NCBI GenBank assembly: GCA_016930075.1
Contig: JAFGHS010000042.1
Location: forward strand, 38,135-102,134
Direction: 5' to 3'
Length of the DNA stretch: 64,000 nucleotides
From: Deltaproteobacteria bacterium
Lineage (GTDB): Bacteria > Desulfobacterota > Syntrophia > Syntrophales > JAFGHS01
In this document: positions 31,560 to 41,491 of the stretch, one piece after another
How positions within the stretch are numbered: the first letter of the stretch is position 1
Layout of the letters: every line of letters begins with the position of its first letter
Position numbers and translations under genes: made by a program
The notes under the pieces: model-generated
Told to the model about the DNA's origin: nothing
The model's database searches: none
Seen by the model: only the letters and a program-made list of their open reading frames with translations

Positions 31560-31799
31560 AGACCGGCACCTTATCATGAAATGCCGAATATTCCCAATTC
31601 TTTGTCAAGCGGATAAGGCGTCATGCTCCTTGCATTGCCGTGACAGATGGTTTATAATCCGGACGTCATGTTTTATCCGTTGCCGCCTTCATTTTTTTAT
31701 TGACCGATTCACAATGAAGGGATTTACTCATTATCTATGGAATATTAAAAATATGTGGAAAAAGGACACAATGGTCGGCGCTTCCAAAGGCATTTGTCA

Positions 31800-34700
31800 A
31801 TGAAAGAGGAAAGCAAAGCAAAAAGGCGGCTTATGAAGAAATCGGCCCCTCCCGATCAGCGTGCGGACGGGCGCAGGGGGAGTGCGCCTGAGATTAAGCC
31901 GACCGGCATGGCTCTGACCGAATCGGAAAAGAGATTCCGGAGTATCTTTGAGAACAGCAAAGAGGGGATCATCTTTTTCGACGGGAAAACGCAAAAGATC
32001 CTCCTGGCAAACGGAACCATGGCGCAATTGATGGGCTCATCCAAGGAGGAGCTAACCGGACGTTCCATTTCATCCCTCCATCCTGCGGAAGATTGGCCTG
32101 CCATTGAACAGGAGTTCCGGAAACATGCAAGCGGCGAAATTTCGGTTTCAACCGGCATCCCCATTATCCGCAATGACGGCTCCGTCTTCTATGCCGATAT
32201 CCGTTCCAGCCTCATAACGCTTGAGGGCGCATCCTACTTTTCCGCCTTCTTTCAAGACATCACCGAACGCAAGAGATTTGAGGATTTACTGAATGAAGAG
32301 CAGCGGCAACTCAAGCTCGTTATCGATTCTGCGCCGATCATCATTTTCTATAAAGATAAAGAAGGAAAATTCATTCGCGTCAATAAGGCATTTGCCGAAA
32401 GGCTCGATATGCCGGAGGAGGCTTTTGTGGGGAAAACGGTCTTTGACCTGTATGACTCTCACATTGCCCAGGGGATGACGGACGACGATCTGGAGGTTTT
32501 GCAGTCCCGGAGTTCCAAACTCGACATCATAGAACAATATGAATCGGCAGACGGTCTTAGATGGATACAAACGGACAAGATTCCTATCTTTGACGGCCAG
32601 GGCGAAGTTGCCGGCCTGTTGGGTTTTGCACAGGACATTACGGGGCGCAAACAGGCTGAGGAGGCGCTCACGGAGTCGGAGGGGCGTTATCGTTCCCTTT
32701 TCGAGAACAGCGCGGACGCCATTTTGCTGACTGCTCCCGACGGCCGAATTTTCCGGGCCAATCCCGCCGCCTGCCGGATGTTCGGGCGCACGGAAGATGA
32801 AATCGTCAAGATAGGCAGAAACGGGATTATCGATCAGAACGATCCGCGATTAGATGCGGCCCTTCATGAGAGAGATCGGACCGGAAGATTCAGAGGGGAA
32901 CTCACCCTTCTGCGGGGCGACGGCCGGCCATTCCCCGGCGAGGTGACGTCTGCTGTGTATCTTGGGGAGGACGGGCAGCCCAGAACTTCCATGATCATCC
33001 GCGACATTACGGACACGGTTCAGATTCGGGCTGCATTGCGGGAGAGCGAAGCAAAATACCGGTCCATTGTTGAAACGATAGAAGACGGTTTTTATGAAAC
33101 GGATCTGGCCGGTAGATTGACCTTTTTCAATGAAGGACTCATACGGCAGTTAGGATACTCAAGGGCGGAATTGATGGGCATGGGTTACCGCCAATATGCC
33201 GATGGGGAGAACGCTAAAATAATATTCCGGGTATTTAACAGGGTTTACCGCACCGGGGAATCATCCAAAGGCGTACGGTACGACGTGATTACCAAAGCAG
33301 GCGAGAAAAAGGCCATCGAAACCTCCGTCGTCCTGATAAGGGATGCGGCCGGAAATCCCGTCGGTTTCCGCGGCATTACCCGTGATATTACAGAGATCCG
33401 GCAAACGGAACAGGCCCTGCAAAAAAGCGAAGAGCGGTTTCGCATCGCCGCCGAATGCACCAGCGATTTTGTTTCCGAGTGCGACATCGAAACGGGCCGA
33501 TTCGAGTGGTTCGGCGACGCCGCCCTGAGACTCATGCAACTCTTCGGGGAAATTCCCGAAACGCCTGAAGCTTTGGACAAATTCATCCATCCCGAGGACC
33601 GTAATCGCGTCAGGCAGGCTATCCGGAAGCATTTGCGGGATGGGGAGAAATATCTGATGGAATACCGGATGGTGAATCAGGAAGGGACGACCGTTCATTT
33701 CCGGGACGCCGGAATGGCCTTGCGGAATAGCGAAGGGAGGGCCTATAAGTGGATCGGCACCTTAACTGATATCACGGTGAGCAAACAGGCGGCGGAGGCC
33801 CTGCGCACCAGTGAAGAACTTTTTCGCCTGGCCGCCGAAAGCACCAGCGATTTTGTTTACGAGTGTGATCTTGAAACAGGTCGGTTTCATTGGTTCGGCG
33901 ATGCCGCTCCCAGGCTCATTCAGCTCTTAGGGGAAGTGCCCGAGACGGCCAGAGACTTTGACAGATATACCCATCCTGAGGACTATGAACTCGTCAGAAA
34001 GGCAATCAGAGACCATTTGCGGGAAGGGGAAAAGTATTTAGTTGAATATCGGGCCACCGGCGCGGAAGGAAAACCCCTCCACCTTCGGGGCGCTGCGACC
34101 ACTCTCAGAGACAGTGAAGGGAGGGCGTATCGATGGATCGGCACCGTTACCGACATCACGGAACGTAAGCAGGCGGAAGAAGCCCTGCGAATCAGCGAGG
34201 AGCGTTTCCGCCTTGCCGCCGAAAGCTCCAACGACATTATTTGCGAGATCGACGGTGAAACAGGTCGGTATGAATGGTTCGGCGATGCCCCAAAAAGACT
34301 CGCTCAACTTTTGGGAGAGGCCCCCGCCACGGTTGCCGACTTTCGGCGCTTTATTCATCCCGATGATATTGATCGCGTTAAAAAGGCAACCAGCCGGCAT
34401 TTGAGCGAAGGGGGACAATATCGGGAAGAATACCGGGTGATCAACACAAAAGGTCAGATTCTCCATTTCCTCGGTGCCGGAAAGGGCTTATATAATGACC
34501 AAGGGAGGGCCTATCGATGGATCGGAACCCTGAGCGATATCACGGAAAGCAAACAGGCCGAGGCGGCCCTGCAAAACAGCGAAGAGCGCTTCCGCCTTGC
34601 CGCCGAAAGCGCCAACGATATGATTTTCGAGATTGACGTCAGAACATCCCGATATGAATGGTTTGGCGATGCGGGCGAGCGGATCATGCATCTTTTGGGC

Positions 34701-36290
34701 GAGATTCCCGGCACGGTTGAAGCCTACGGAAGCTTTATTCATCCGGAGGACAGGGAACGGGTCGAAACGGCGGCCCGGCAGCAGAGGCGGGCGGGAGGAC
34801 GGTATCGGCAAGAATACCGGTTGATCAACAAGGAAGGGCATATCCTCCATGTCCGGAGTTCCGGGATGGTGCTGTATGACCGTAACGGGAGGGCCTATCG
34901 TCTGGTCGGCACCTTAAGCGATATTACGGAACGCAAACAGGCCGAGGAGGCCCTGCGTAAGAGCGAAGAAAGATACCGCAGGTTGATGGATAATGCAAGC
35001 GATGCCATCCTGATTGCCGACATGGAGGGGAATCTGCTGGAGGTCAACGACCGGGCGGAGGAACTGCTCGGTTACGGGCAGGATGAATTGCACGGCATGA
35101 ACATCACGCAGCTTCATCCGCAGGAAGACCTGGGAAAAGCCATGGACGCCTTCAGAAAAATTGCCCAGGGTGAATTAAATGCCGTTTATGACATTAACAT
35201 ATGGAGAAAGGACGGGCGATTGATTCCCGTTGACATCGCCGGAACGATGATCGAATTATCCGGGGGAAAGATCGTTCAAGGCATTTTGCGCGACATCACG
35301 GCACGCAAGCAGGCGGACGAGGCGCTGCGTCAGGCCGAGGAAAAATACCGGTCCATAGTTGAGAATGCCGTGGAAGGCATTTTTCAGTCCACCCCCGACG
35401 GGAAATTCCGGATGGCCAATACAGCGGTGGCCAGATATCATGGTTATGACTCCTCCGAGGAATTTATCGCCGCAATCACGGACATGGGAAAACAGCTGTT
35501 TGTGCCTCCCATAGACGCTGAAGCCTATAATCAGGCCCTCGCCGGTTTGGGAGGGGTGATCAAAGGATTTGAAACCCAATTCAGACGAAAAGACGGCACG
35601 ACCCGTTGGGGTTCCTTGAATTTGCGGACCGTTTACGACAAGGAGGGGCATGTCCTTTATTATGAAGGCACGGTAGAAGACATCACCGCCCGCAAGGAGG
35701 CGATGGAAAAGCTGCACAAGGCCATGGGCGGCATCATCCAGGCCATGGTCATGACGGTAGAGACGCGGGACCCCTATACCGCCGGCCACCAGCGGCGGGT
35801 GGCGGAGCTGGCCCGGTCCATCGCCCAGGAGATGGGGCTTTCCGCCGACCAGGCGGACGGCCTGCGCATGGCCGGCAACGTCCACGATCTGGGGAAAATT
35901 TCCGTCCCCGCTTCCATACTCAGTAAGACAAGCAAATTAAGCGATATTGAATACAAGCTGGTTCAGGTCCATCCTCAGATCGGCTACGACATCTTGAAAG
36001 ACATCGATTTCCCCTGGCCCTTGGCGCAGATCGTTCTTCAGCATCATGAAAGGATGAACGGCTCCGGGTATCCCCAAGGGTTGTCGGGGGACGACATTTT
36101 ACCGGAGGCCCGTATCCTCGCCGTGGCCGACGTCGTTGAAGCCATCTCCTCCCACCGTCCTTACCGCCCGGCATTCGGGGTCGATCTGGCCCTGGAGGAG
36201 ATCGAAAAGAACAGGGGCATCCTTTATGATTCGGCGGTCGTGGATGTCTGCCTGAGGCTGTTCCGGGAAAAAGGATTCCATTTTACGTGA
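31800..36290 (+). CDS. Multi-PAS (about 10) sensor protein with C-terminal HD-GYP phosphodiesterase domain
   Basis: About 1496 aa from ATG at 31800. PAS starts by eye: FRSIFENSKEGI, LKLVIDSAPI, YRSLFENSADAI, YRSIVETIEDGF, FRIAAECTSDFV, FRLAAESTSDFV, FRLAAESSNDII, FRLAAESANDMI, YRRLMDNASDAI, YRSIVENAVEGI. HD-GYP: GNVHDLGKI...HHERMNGSGYPQGL. Confidence 0.92.
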   Translation: MKEESKAKRRLMKKSAPPDQRADGRRGSAPEIKPTGMALTESEKRFRSIFENSKEGIIFFDGKTQKILLANGTMAQLMGSSKEELTGRSISSLHPAEDWPAIEQEFRKHASGEISVSTGIPIIRNDGSVFYADIRSSLITLEGASYFSAFFQDITERKRFEDLLNEEQRQLKLVIDSAPIIIFYKDKEGKFIRVNKAFAERLDMPEEAFVGKTVFDLYDSHIAQGMTDDDLEVLQSRSSKLDIIEQYESADGLRWIQTDKIPIFDGQGEVAGLLGFAQDITGRKQAEEALTESEGRYRSLFENSADAILLTAPDGRIFRANPAACRMFGRTEDEIVKIGRNGIIDQNDPRLDAALHERDRTGRFRGELTLLRGDGRPFPGEVTSAVYLGEDGQPRTSMIIRDITDTVQIRAALRESEAKYRSIVETIEDGFYETDLAGRLTFFNEGLIRQLGYSRAELMGMGYRQYADGENAKIIFRVFNRVYRTGESSKGVRYDVITKAGEKKAIETSVVLIRDAAGNPVGFRGITRDITEIRQTEQALQKSEERFRIAAECTSDFVSECDIETGRFEWFGDAALRLMQLFGEIPETPEALDKFIHPEDRNRVRQAIRKHLRDGEKYLMEYRMVNQEGTTVHFRDAGMALRNSEGRAYKWIGTLTDITVSKQAAEALRTSEELFRLAAESTSDFVYECDLETGRFHWFGDAAPRLIQLLGEVPETARDFDRYTHPEDYELVRKAIRDHLREGEKYLVEYRATGAEGKPLHLRGAATTLRDSEGRAYRWIGTVTDITERKQAEEALRISEERFRLAAESSNDIICEIDGETGRYEWFGDAPKRLAQLLGEAPATVADFRRFIHPDDIDRVKKATSRHLSEGGQYREEYRVINTKGQILHFLGAGKGLYNDQGRAYRWIGTLSDITESKQAEAALQNSEERFRLAAESANDMIFEIDVRTSRYEWFGDAGERIMHLLGEIPGTVEAYGSFIHPEDRERVETAARQQRRAGGRYRQEYRLINKEGHILHVRSSGMVLYDRNGRAYRLVGTLSDITERKQAEEALRKSEERYRRLMDNASDAILIADMEGNLLEVNDRAEELLGYGQDELHGMNITQLHPQEDLGKAMDAFRKIAQGELNAVYDINIWRKDGRLIPVDIAGTMIELSGGKIVQGILRDITARKQADEALRQAEEKYRSIVENAVEGIFQSTPDGKFRMANTAVARYHGYDSSEEFIAAITDMGKQLFVPPIDAEAYNQALAGLGGVIKGFETQFRRKDGTTRWGSLNLRTVYDKEGHVLYYEGTVEDITARKEAMEKLHKAMGGIIQAMVMTVETRDPYTAGHQRRVAELARSIAQEMGLSADQADGLRMAGNVHDLGKISVPASILSKTSKLSDIEYKLVQVHPQIGYDILKDIDFPWPLAQIVLQHHERMNGSGYPQGLSGDDILPEARILAVADVVEAISSHRPYRPAFGVDLALEEIEKNRGILYDSAVVDVCLRLFREKGFHFT
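33441..34976 (+). repeat. Four tandem 384-bp (128-codon) PAS repeat units inside the sensor gene
   Basis: Equivalent codons (CGC/CGCCTT/CGCAGG) at 33441, 33825, 34209, 34593, 34977: spacing exactly 384 each time; recurring EGRAYRWIGTLTDITERKQAEEAL linker. Confidence 0.85.
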
Positions 36291-36427
36291 TGTCCTCTCC
36301 GGATCGATAAAAGCAATGTCCTGTCGATTCCGGTTTCTGCAAGCATGATCCGGTCAGGGAGGCATCCGTGATCCGGATGAGGCGGCGTGCGTTCAGGCTT
36401 CTTTTCCTGATCGCCAAACGGGGCGTC

Positions 36428-37219
36428 TTACGCCCGGTTCTTTTCGTTGTCTGCATCCCCCGAAGAAGCGATCAACCGGATCATTTCATGAAGCAGGGCC
36501 GCAAGTTCCCTTTGGTCCGAAAGACAGTGCCCCGCGGCGCTGATCCCTTCGCAGCCCACATGGATTCCGAAGATGCGGCCATCGGCCAGGCGAAACACAT
36601 CCTCATCCGTGACGTCGTCCCCCACAAAAATCGCCCTCAAACAACCGGCATGATGCATGAGCCGCAGGACGGCGTCCCCCTTATTGAGGGCGCCGCGGGG
36701 CAGGATATTTTCAACATACTTACCCGAAATGCGCCGGGGTGAAGGTTCCAATTTATCTATAATTTCCATGATTTTACGGATCGCCCCGCCGCGGTCGGCG
36801 GCTTTTCTGTAGTGCAGCGCAAGCGACGCCCCCTTGTTTTCTATGAGGATGCCCCGGTAGGCGGCGTCGGGCAGGAGGTTTTCCAACTGCCGCTGCCAGG
36901 CCAGGCATTGATCGTAAAACGGCTTCTCCTGTTGCTCAAGGCCGGGCAACCCTTCCGCGCCGTGGTTGCCGATGATGAAACGGGGGGGAAATCCGAGGTG
37001 TTTTTGGGCGTCCGAGCGGGCGCGGCCCGTAATGACGGCGACGGGAACTATTCCGTTTAAACGGATCAGGCCGGTGCGGATGTCTTCCGGAACCAAAACC
37101 CCGTCCGGTTCGGGCACAATGGGCGCCAACGTGCCGTCAAGGTCGAAGGCGCAAAGGGTTGAGGAATTGATAAAACGCCGGAGCGCCGAAAGGCCGGCGT
37201 CGCTGAACAGATAGATCAT
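36428..37219 (-). CDS. otsB: Trehalose-6-phosphate phosphatase
   Basis: 263 aa; CAFDLDGTLAPIVPEPDGV, VITGRARSDAQKHLG, IGNHGAEGLPG, LNKGDAVLRLM, FVGDDVTDEDVF HAD motifs. Confidence 0.94.
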   Translation of the reverse strand: MIYLFSDAGLSALRRFINSSTLCAFDLDGTLAPIVPEPDGVLVPEDIRTGLIRLNGIVPVAVITGRARSDAQKHLGFPPRFIIGNHGAEGLPGLEQQEKPFYDQCLAWQRQLENLLPDAAYRGILIENKGASLALHYRKAADRGGAIRKIMEIIDKLEPSPRRISGKYVENILPRGALNKGDAVLRLMHHAGCLRAIFVGDDVTDEDVFRLADGRIFGIHVGCEGISAAGHCLSDQRELAALLHEMIRLIASSGDADNEKNRA

Positions 37220-37495
37220 GAAGATGTCCTTAGGCTATTCATTTCTGCCGGACTGTAATTACTTCAGCAGGCGCACCCTGTCAATATGAAATAAAGGGAA
37301 GGCAGGCCATGTGTCCGGCGCCGCATAGCGTTTTTCGGGAAACATGGCAGGCCGGCTCGTCCATATTTTGAACAGCGGGGAAAACGGTAACTTGAAAGCT
37401 CATAATTTGAGTGATGATGTATGTTCGATGTGTTCAGGAGCAGACCGTATGCGCCCTGTAGGCACGTCGTCCCCTTGCCGGAATCCGGCGCCGGA

Positions 37496-38776
37496 CTAAT
37501 TCACGCCTGATAAATCATCTGTCCGTACGGCAAAAGCCCTGGCGTTCTTTTTGCCTTCAACGTTTTTTGTTTCATAAAAAACGGCTGTTGCGAATGTGCG
37601 ATCAAAAAGGGCGGTTGCCTCTTTGAACTGAGCTATCAGGCCCTCAGGCACTGATTTGCCCGCATCTATCCTGAACCTTTTCGGATTGACCGGCCGGTTG
37701 TTCTGCCGCATTTCATAATGCAGATGCGGCCCGGTGGCCAGCCCCGTTTTGCCGACATAGCCGATAAGATCGCCTTGTTGAACCTTTTTGCCCGTTCTCA
37801 TCCCTTTAACGATCCGGGAAAGATGTCCGTAATACGTGGTCAAACCATTGTGGTGTGCGATAATGACCAGTTTACCGTAAGCCCCTTTATGACCGGAAAA
37901 TCGAATTCTGCCGTCCGCCGTTGCATTGACGGGTGTTCCTGCCGGGGCGGCATAGTCTATGCCGTGATGGGGCCGGTATATTTTTAAAATCGGGTGAAGG
38001 CGCGATTTGGAATATGAGGAACTGATTCTGCGAAAGCTCAGAGGCGCTTTTAAAAAAGCCTTTCTCACCGATTTTCCGGCGGCGTTGTAATAATCGCGTC
38101 TGCCGTCTGTCTCATAAAGGTAAGCGGCATGTTTTCCGGAATCATTGACAAACTCGACAGCAAGGATTTTCCCGTATTTCTTGAATTCATCTTCAAGATA
38201 CAAACCCTCAACGATGACCCGGAATGTGTCTCCCGCGCGCAGGTCCGTATTAAAATCGATATCCCAGGCCAGAATATCCGAGATTTGCAAAGCAAGCAGG
38301 ACATCATCCCGATCACTGCCGACGGCCGACATCAGATTGTCCTCGATGGCGCCGCCGACGGTGAGGATGCGCGATTCATAGGGGACCTCGCATTTTTTTG
38401 CCGAAAAGCCGGTTTCCCCCCGCTCAATTTTCAGGGTGGTGTTGTCGTTTATGGCGTATGTAAAGGAACGGACGCTGTCATTGTCGTCCAGAATAAAACG
38501 GTAGGGCTTGCCGGGGTGGACCTGCCGCAGCCGGTGAACGGCGGCGGCGGCCTGCTTCATGGCGAACAGCTCATCCATGTTAAGGCCGTGTTTTTGAAAA
38601 ACGGCGCTGAGCGTTTCGCCGGGTTCTATGTTGCTGCTGATGACCTTCGGCCCCGGGGTTTCGACGGAGGTTTGCCGTGCGTTATCCGGTGATGTCTTTG
38701 ATGTGATGTGATAGACGAAAAAGACGCCTGCAAGGAAAATCACAACCGGCAGATAAAGAATTTTCTTTCCCATCAA
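37496..38776 (-). CDS. M23 family murein endopeptidase with N-terminal LysM/OapA-like region
   Basis: 426 aa; ISSNIEPGETLSAVFQKHGL, LKIYRPHHGIDYAAPAGTPVNATADGRI, GLTTYYGHLSRI, GLATGPHLHYEM. Confidence 0.93.
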   Translation of the reverse strand: MMGKKILYLPVVIFLAGVFFVYHITSKTSPDNARQTSVETPGPKVISSNIEPGETLSAVFQKHGLNMDELFAMKQAAAAVHRLRQVHPGKPYRFILDDNDSVRSFTYAINDNTTLKIERGETGFSAKKCEVPYESRILTVGGAIEDNLMSAVGSDRDDVLLALQISDILAWDIDFNTDLRAGDTFRVIVEGLYLEDEFKKYGKILAVEFVNDSGKHAAYLYETDGRRDYYNAAGKSVRKAFLKAPLSFRRISSSYSKSRLHPILKIYRPHHGIDYAAPAGTPVNATADGRIRFSGHKGAYGKLVIIAHHNGLTTYYGHLSRIVKGMRTGKKVQQGDLIGYVGKTGLATGPHLHYEMRQNNRPVNPKRFRIDAGKSVPEGLIAQFKEATALFDRTFATAVFYETKNVEGKKNARAFAVRTDDLSGVN

Positions 38777-39021
38777 GCGGTTCCTCCCGGAGAAAGAGTC
38801 GGCATTTTGTTGCGTAAATTATCGGTATGGGGCGACGGTGTCAAGAAAAAACAGAAAAAAAGATGGCATCTCTGCCGCAGATTATTGTTTTTTTTCGGAT
38901 TTACGAACATCATGCAGCGGCGAGACGGTCATGTTCCGTGGCGGCATATTCCGTTGACACCGGGGATGAATGTTCATATACTCGGCCCCGTGTTGGAACT
39001 GTTTAACCGAGCGTCGAAATT

Positions 39022-41340
39022 ATGAATGTGTTGAAATGGATAAAAAATATTGCCGTACGCGAGCCGGCAAGAACGGATCGGGAACCTTATAACGAACCGC
39101 AGACACTGGCCCTGTACGCTTTTTGTATCGCCATGTCTTTTTTCATCAGCTTTTTTTCCTCCGGTTATTTTCGCATGGATATTCCCGGATATGGCGTCGG
39201 CGATATTGCCCGCAAGGATGTCATCGTTTCTTCCGATCTGTTGATCAAAGATGAAGGAGCGACCAGAGCAAGGCAGATTGAGGCAAGAGAAAAATCATTG
39301 CCCGTTTATCGTCATGATCCCGCGGTTAGGAATAAAATATTATCGGGATTGAAAGACGCATTTGCCCGATGCAGGAACGTGGTCGAACAGGAAACCGTCA
39401 TCAAACGAACACGAAAACCTTCATATCAGTCCCTGTCCCCCGGCGTCCGCAAAGACATCAATAATATTATTGAGAATATGGGCGTCTCACCGCCCATGGA
39501 TGACTTGATGTCTTTTCTGGTGCAGGAGAATTTTAGCCCTGTCCTGGAAACCCTGATCGAAAAGCTTGTAAAACAGAGCTATCCGTCGTTTGTCGCTGCC
39601 GAAGACAGCGTGCTTTCAGGCTTGCAGGCAAATGCAACGGTTTATGCCGCCGACGTCGCAACGGGAAAGTCGGCAGCGGTTTCTCTGGAGCAAATAAAGA
39701 CTCTCAGGCAGACAAGAGAGAGCATCTATCAGAAAGCAATAAAGGATCCCGGTATTTCCGATTCGTGGAAGCCCCATATCCGGCGTATCCTGGACGGCAT
39801 CATTGTTCCCAATCTGAGCTTTGACGCAGCCATGACCGTCGCCAGACAGGATGAGGATGCGGGCAATGTGGATCCGGTTTTACGGCAATTGAAAAAAGGC
39901 AAGGTGATCATCCGCCGGGGCGATGAAATCGGCCCGATGCAGATCGTTCAGCTTGACGCCATAAGGAGCGTATCGAAAGGGGTATCGCATACGACGCGAA
40001 TCGTCGGCATGGGATTGCTTATCTCGTTTACGCTGTTCATCTTTATATTCCTGCTGCGTTTTGTTCCGAGAGGGCAATGGGATTATTACCGCCTGGCCTT
40101 TTTTTGCCTCATCTGTCTTATCGTGAATATTCTGCTGCTTCAAGCGCTGTGGTTTATCGGCCAGTCCTTAAGCCAGAATTTTTTGGCCCCTCCCTTCAAC
40201 GACAAGGCCTACTTTCTTTATGTCTTGCCCTTTGCTTATGGTGCCATGCTCGCAGCGCTTCTTGCCGGAGAATCCTGCGCTCTGCTTTTTGTCCTTGTGT
40301 TCTCCGTTCTGGTCGGACAATCCATCACCATTAATTTTCCGCAATTATTTTATGTGCTGCTCAGCGGACTGATCGGCATTTTGTTGATGAGAAAAGCCGT
40401 TGTCCTGAGGGTCGGCATCATCTGGGCAGGATTTAAACTGGGGTTTGCCGCCATTGTCCTGTTCTTGCTTCTGCAGTTGGTGCAACAGGAACATGTGGAT
40501 TTCATCGACCTTGGCTTTGGCGCCGTATTGGCCTTTTTATCGGGTCCGCTGACGGCCTTCTTTATCATGTTTACGCTTCCCCTGTTCGAGTACCTGTTCA
40601 TGGTCACCACGGAAATACGCCTGTCCGAGATGAGCAATTTGAATCTGCCTCTTGTGCGGGAATTGATCGTCAAAGCGCCGGGCACTTACAACCACAGTAT
40701 CGCCGTTGGGACGCTGTGCGAAGGCGCCGCCAAAGTGATTGGGCAAAACCCCCTGTTCTTGCGGGTTGCAAGTCTGTACCATGACATCGGCAAAACCCTG
40801 CAACCCGAATATTTCAAGGAAAATCAAGGACAATTCAATCCCCATGACGCCATCAGCCCGGACAAAAGCGTCGCCCTGTTGAAAGCGCATGTGACACAGG
40901 GCGCACGGATTGCGGCAGAGGCAAAGCTTCCCCCCGCCATCGTCGATCTTATTATTCAGCACCACGGTACGCGACGAATCTATTATTTCTATGAAAAAGC
41001 CAAGGGGCAGGCTAACAATCCGGAAGTGGATTGTCCGGAAAAGGCCTTTCGCTACGACGGACCCAAACCGCAAACAAAGGCCGCCTGCATCCTCATGCTG
41101 GCCGACAGCATAGAGGCCGCTTCACGAACGCTTACGGATCATTCACGGGAGACGATGCTAAACCTGATTCAAAGCGTCATCGGGGATGTGGCCGGAGACG
41201 GCCAGTTTTCGGAATGTGATATTACCCTGGCCGAAATCGACCATATTGCATTCAGTTTTCTGGAGACACTCTTGAATTATTATCACCAACGCATTGTTTA
41301 TCCGGGGTTTGATACGCAATCCGTCTCCTCTGTCCGATAG
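39022..41340 (+). CDS. 7TMR-HD family (PgpH-like) HDIG-domain phosphohydrolase
   Basis: 772 aa; extracytoplasmic 7TMR-HDED-like region, 7 TM segments, LVRELIVKAPGTYNHSIAVGTLCEGAA, SLYHDIGKT, IIQHHGT. Confidence 0.92.
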   Translation: MNVLKWIKNIAVREPARTDREPYNEPQTLALYAFCIAMSFFISFFSSGYFRMDIPGYGVGDIARKDVIVSSDLLIKDEGATRARQIEAREKSLPVYRHDPAVRNKILSGLKDAFARCRNVVEQETVIKRTRKPSYQSLSPGVRKDINNIIENMGVSPPMDDLMSFLVQENFSPVLETLIEKLVKQSYPSFVAAEDSVLSGLQANATVYAADVATGKSAAVSLEQIKTLRQTRESIYQKAIKDPGISDSWKPHIRRILDGIIVPNLSFDAAMTVARQDEDAGNVDPVLRQLKKGKVIIRRGDEIGPMQIVQLDAIRSVSKGVSHTTRIVGMGLLISFTLFIFIFLLRFVPRGQWDYYRLAFFCLICLIVNILLLQALWFIGQSLSQNFLAPPFNDKAYFLYVLPFAYGAMLAALLAGESCALLFVLVFSVLVGQSITINFPQLFYVLLSGLIGILLMRKAVVLRVGIIWAGFKLGFAAIVLFLLLQLVQQEHVDFIDLGFGAVLAFLSGPLTAFFIMFTLPLFEYLFMVTTEIRLSEMSNLNLPLVRELIVKAPGTYNHSIAVGTLCEGAAKVIGQNPLFLRVASLYHDIGKTLQPEYFKENQGQFNPHDAISPDKSVALLKAHVTQGARIAAEAKLPPAIVDLIIQHHGTRRIYYFYEKAKGQANNPEVDCPEKAFRYDGPKPQTKAACILMLADSIEAASRTLTDHSRETMLNLIQSVIGDVAGDGQFSECDITLAEIDHIAFSFLETLLNYYHQRIVYPGFDTQSVSSVR

Positions 41341-41491
41341 AATTTCCGCCCGGACGGCCAACACATTATTCCGCCGTCATTTGCCGTTTTTGCATCAGCA
41401 TCCGCACCGTTTTTCCGCGGCAGGACCCTTCATGTCGATGGAAAAGCCGCTCAATATATCCTTCAGGGGCTCCGGACGTCGAAGACAACGG

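Noticed and set aside
33441-34976. Possible assembly-collapse artefact from tandem repeats
   Set aside because: Units differ at many positions and all stay in frame, so they are real diverged domains; copy number still merits long-read confirmation.
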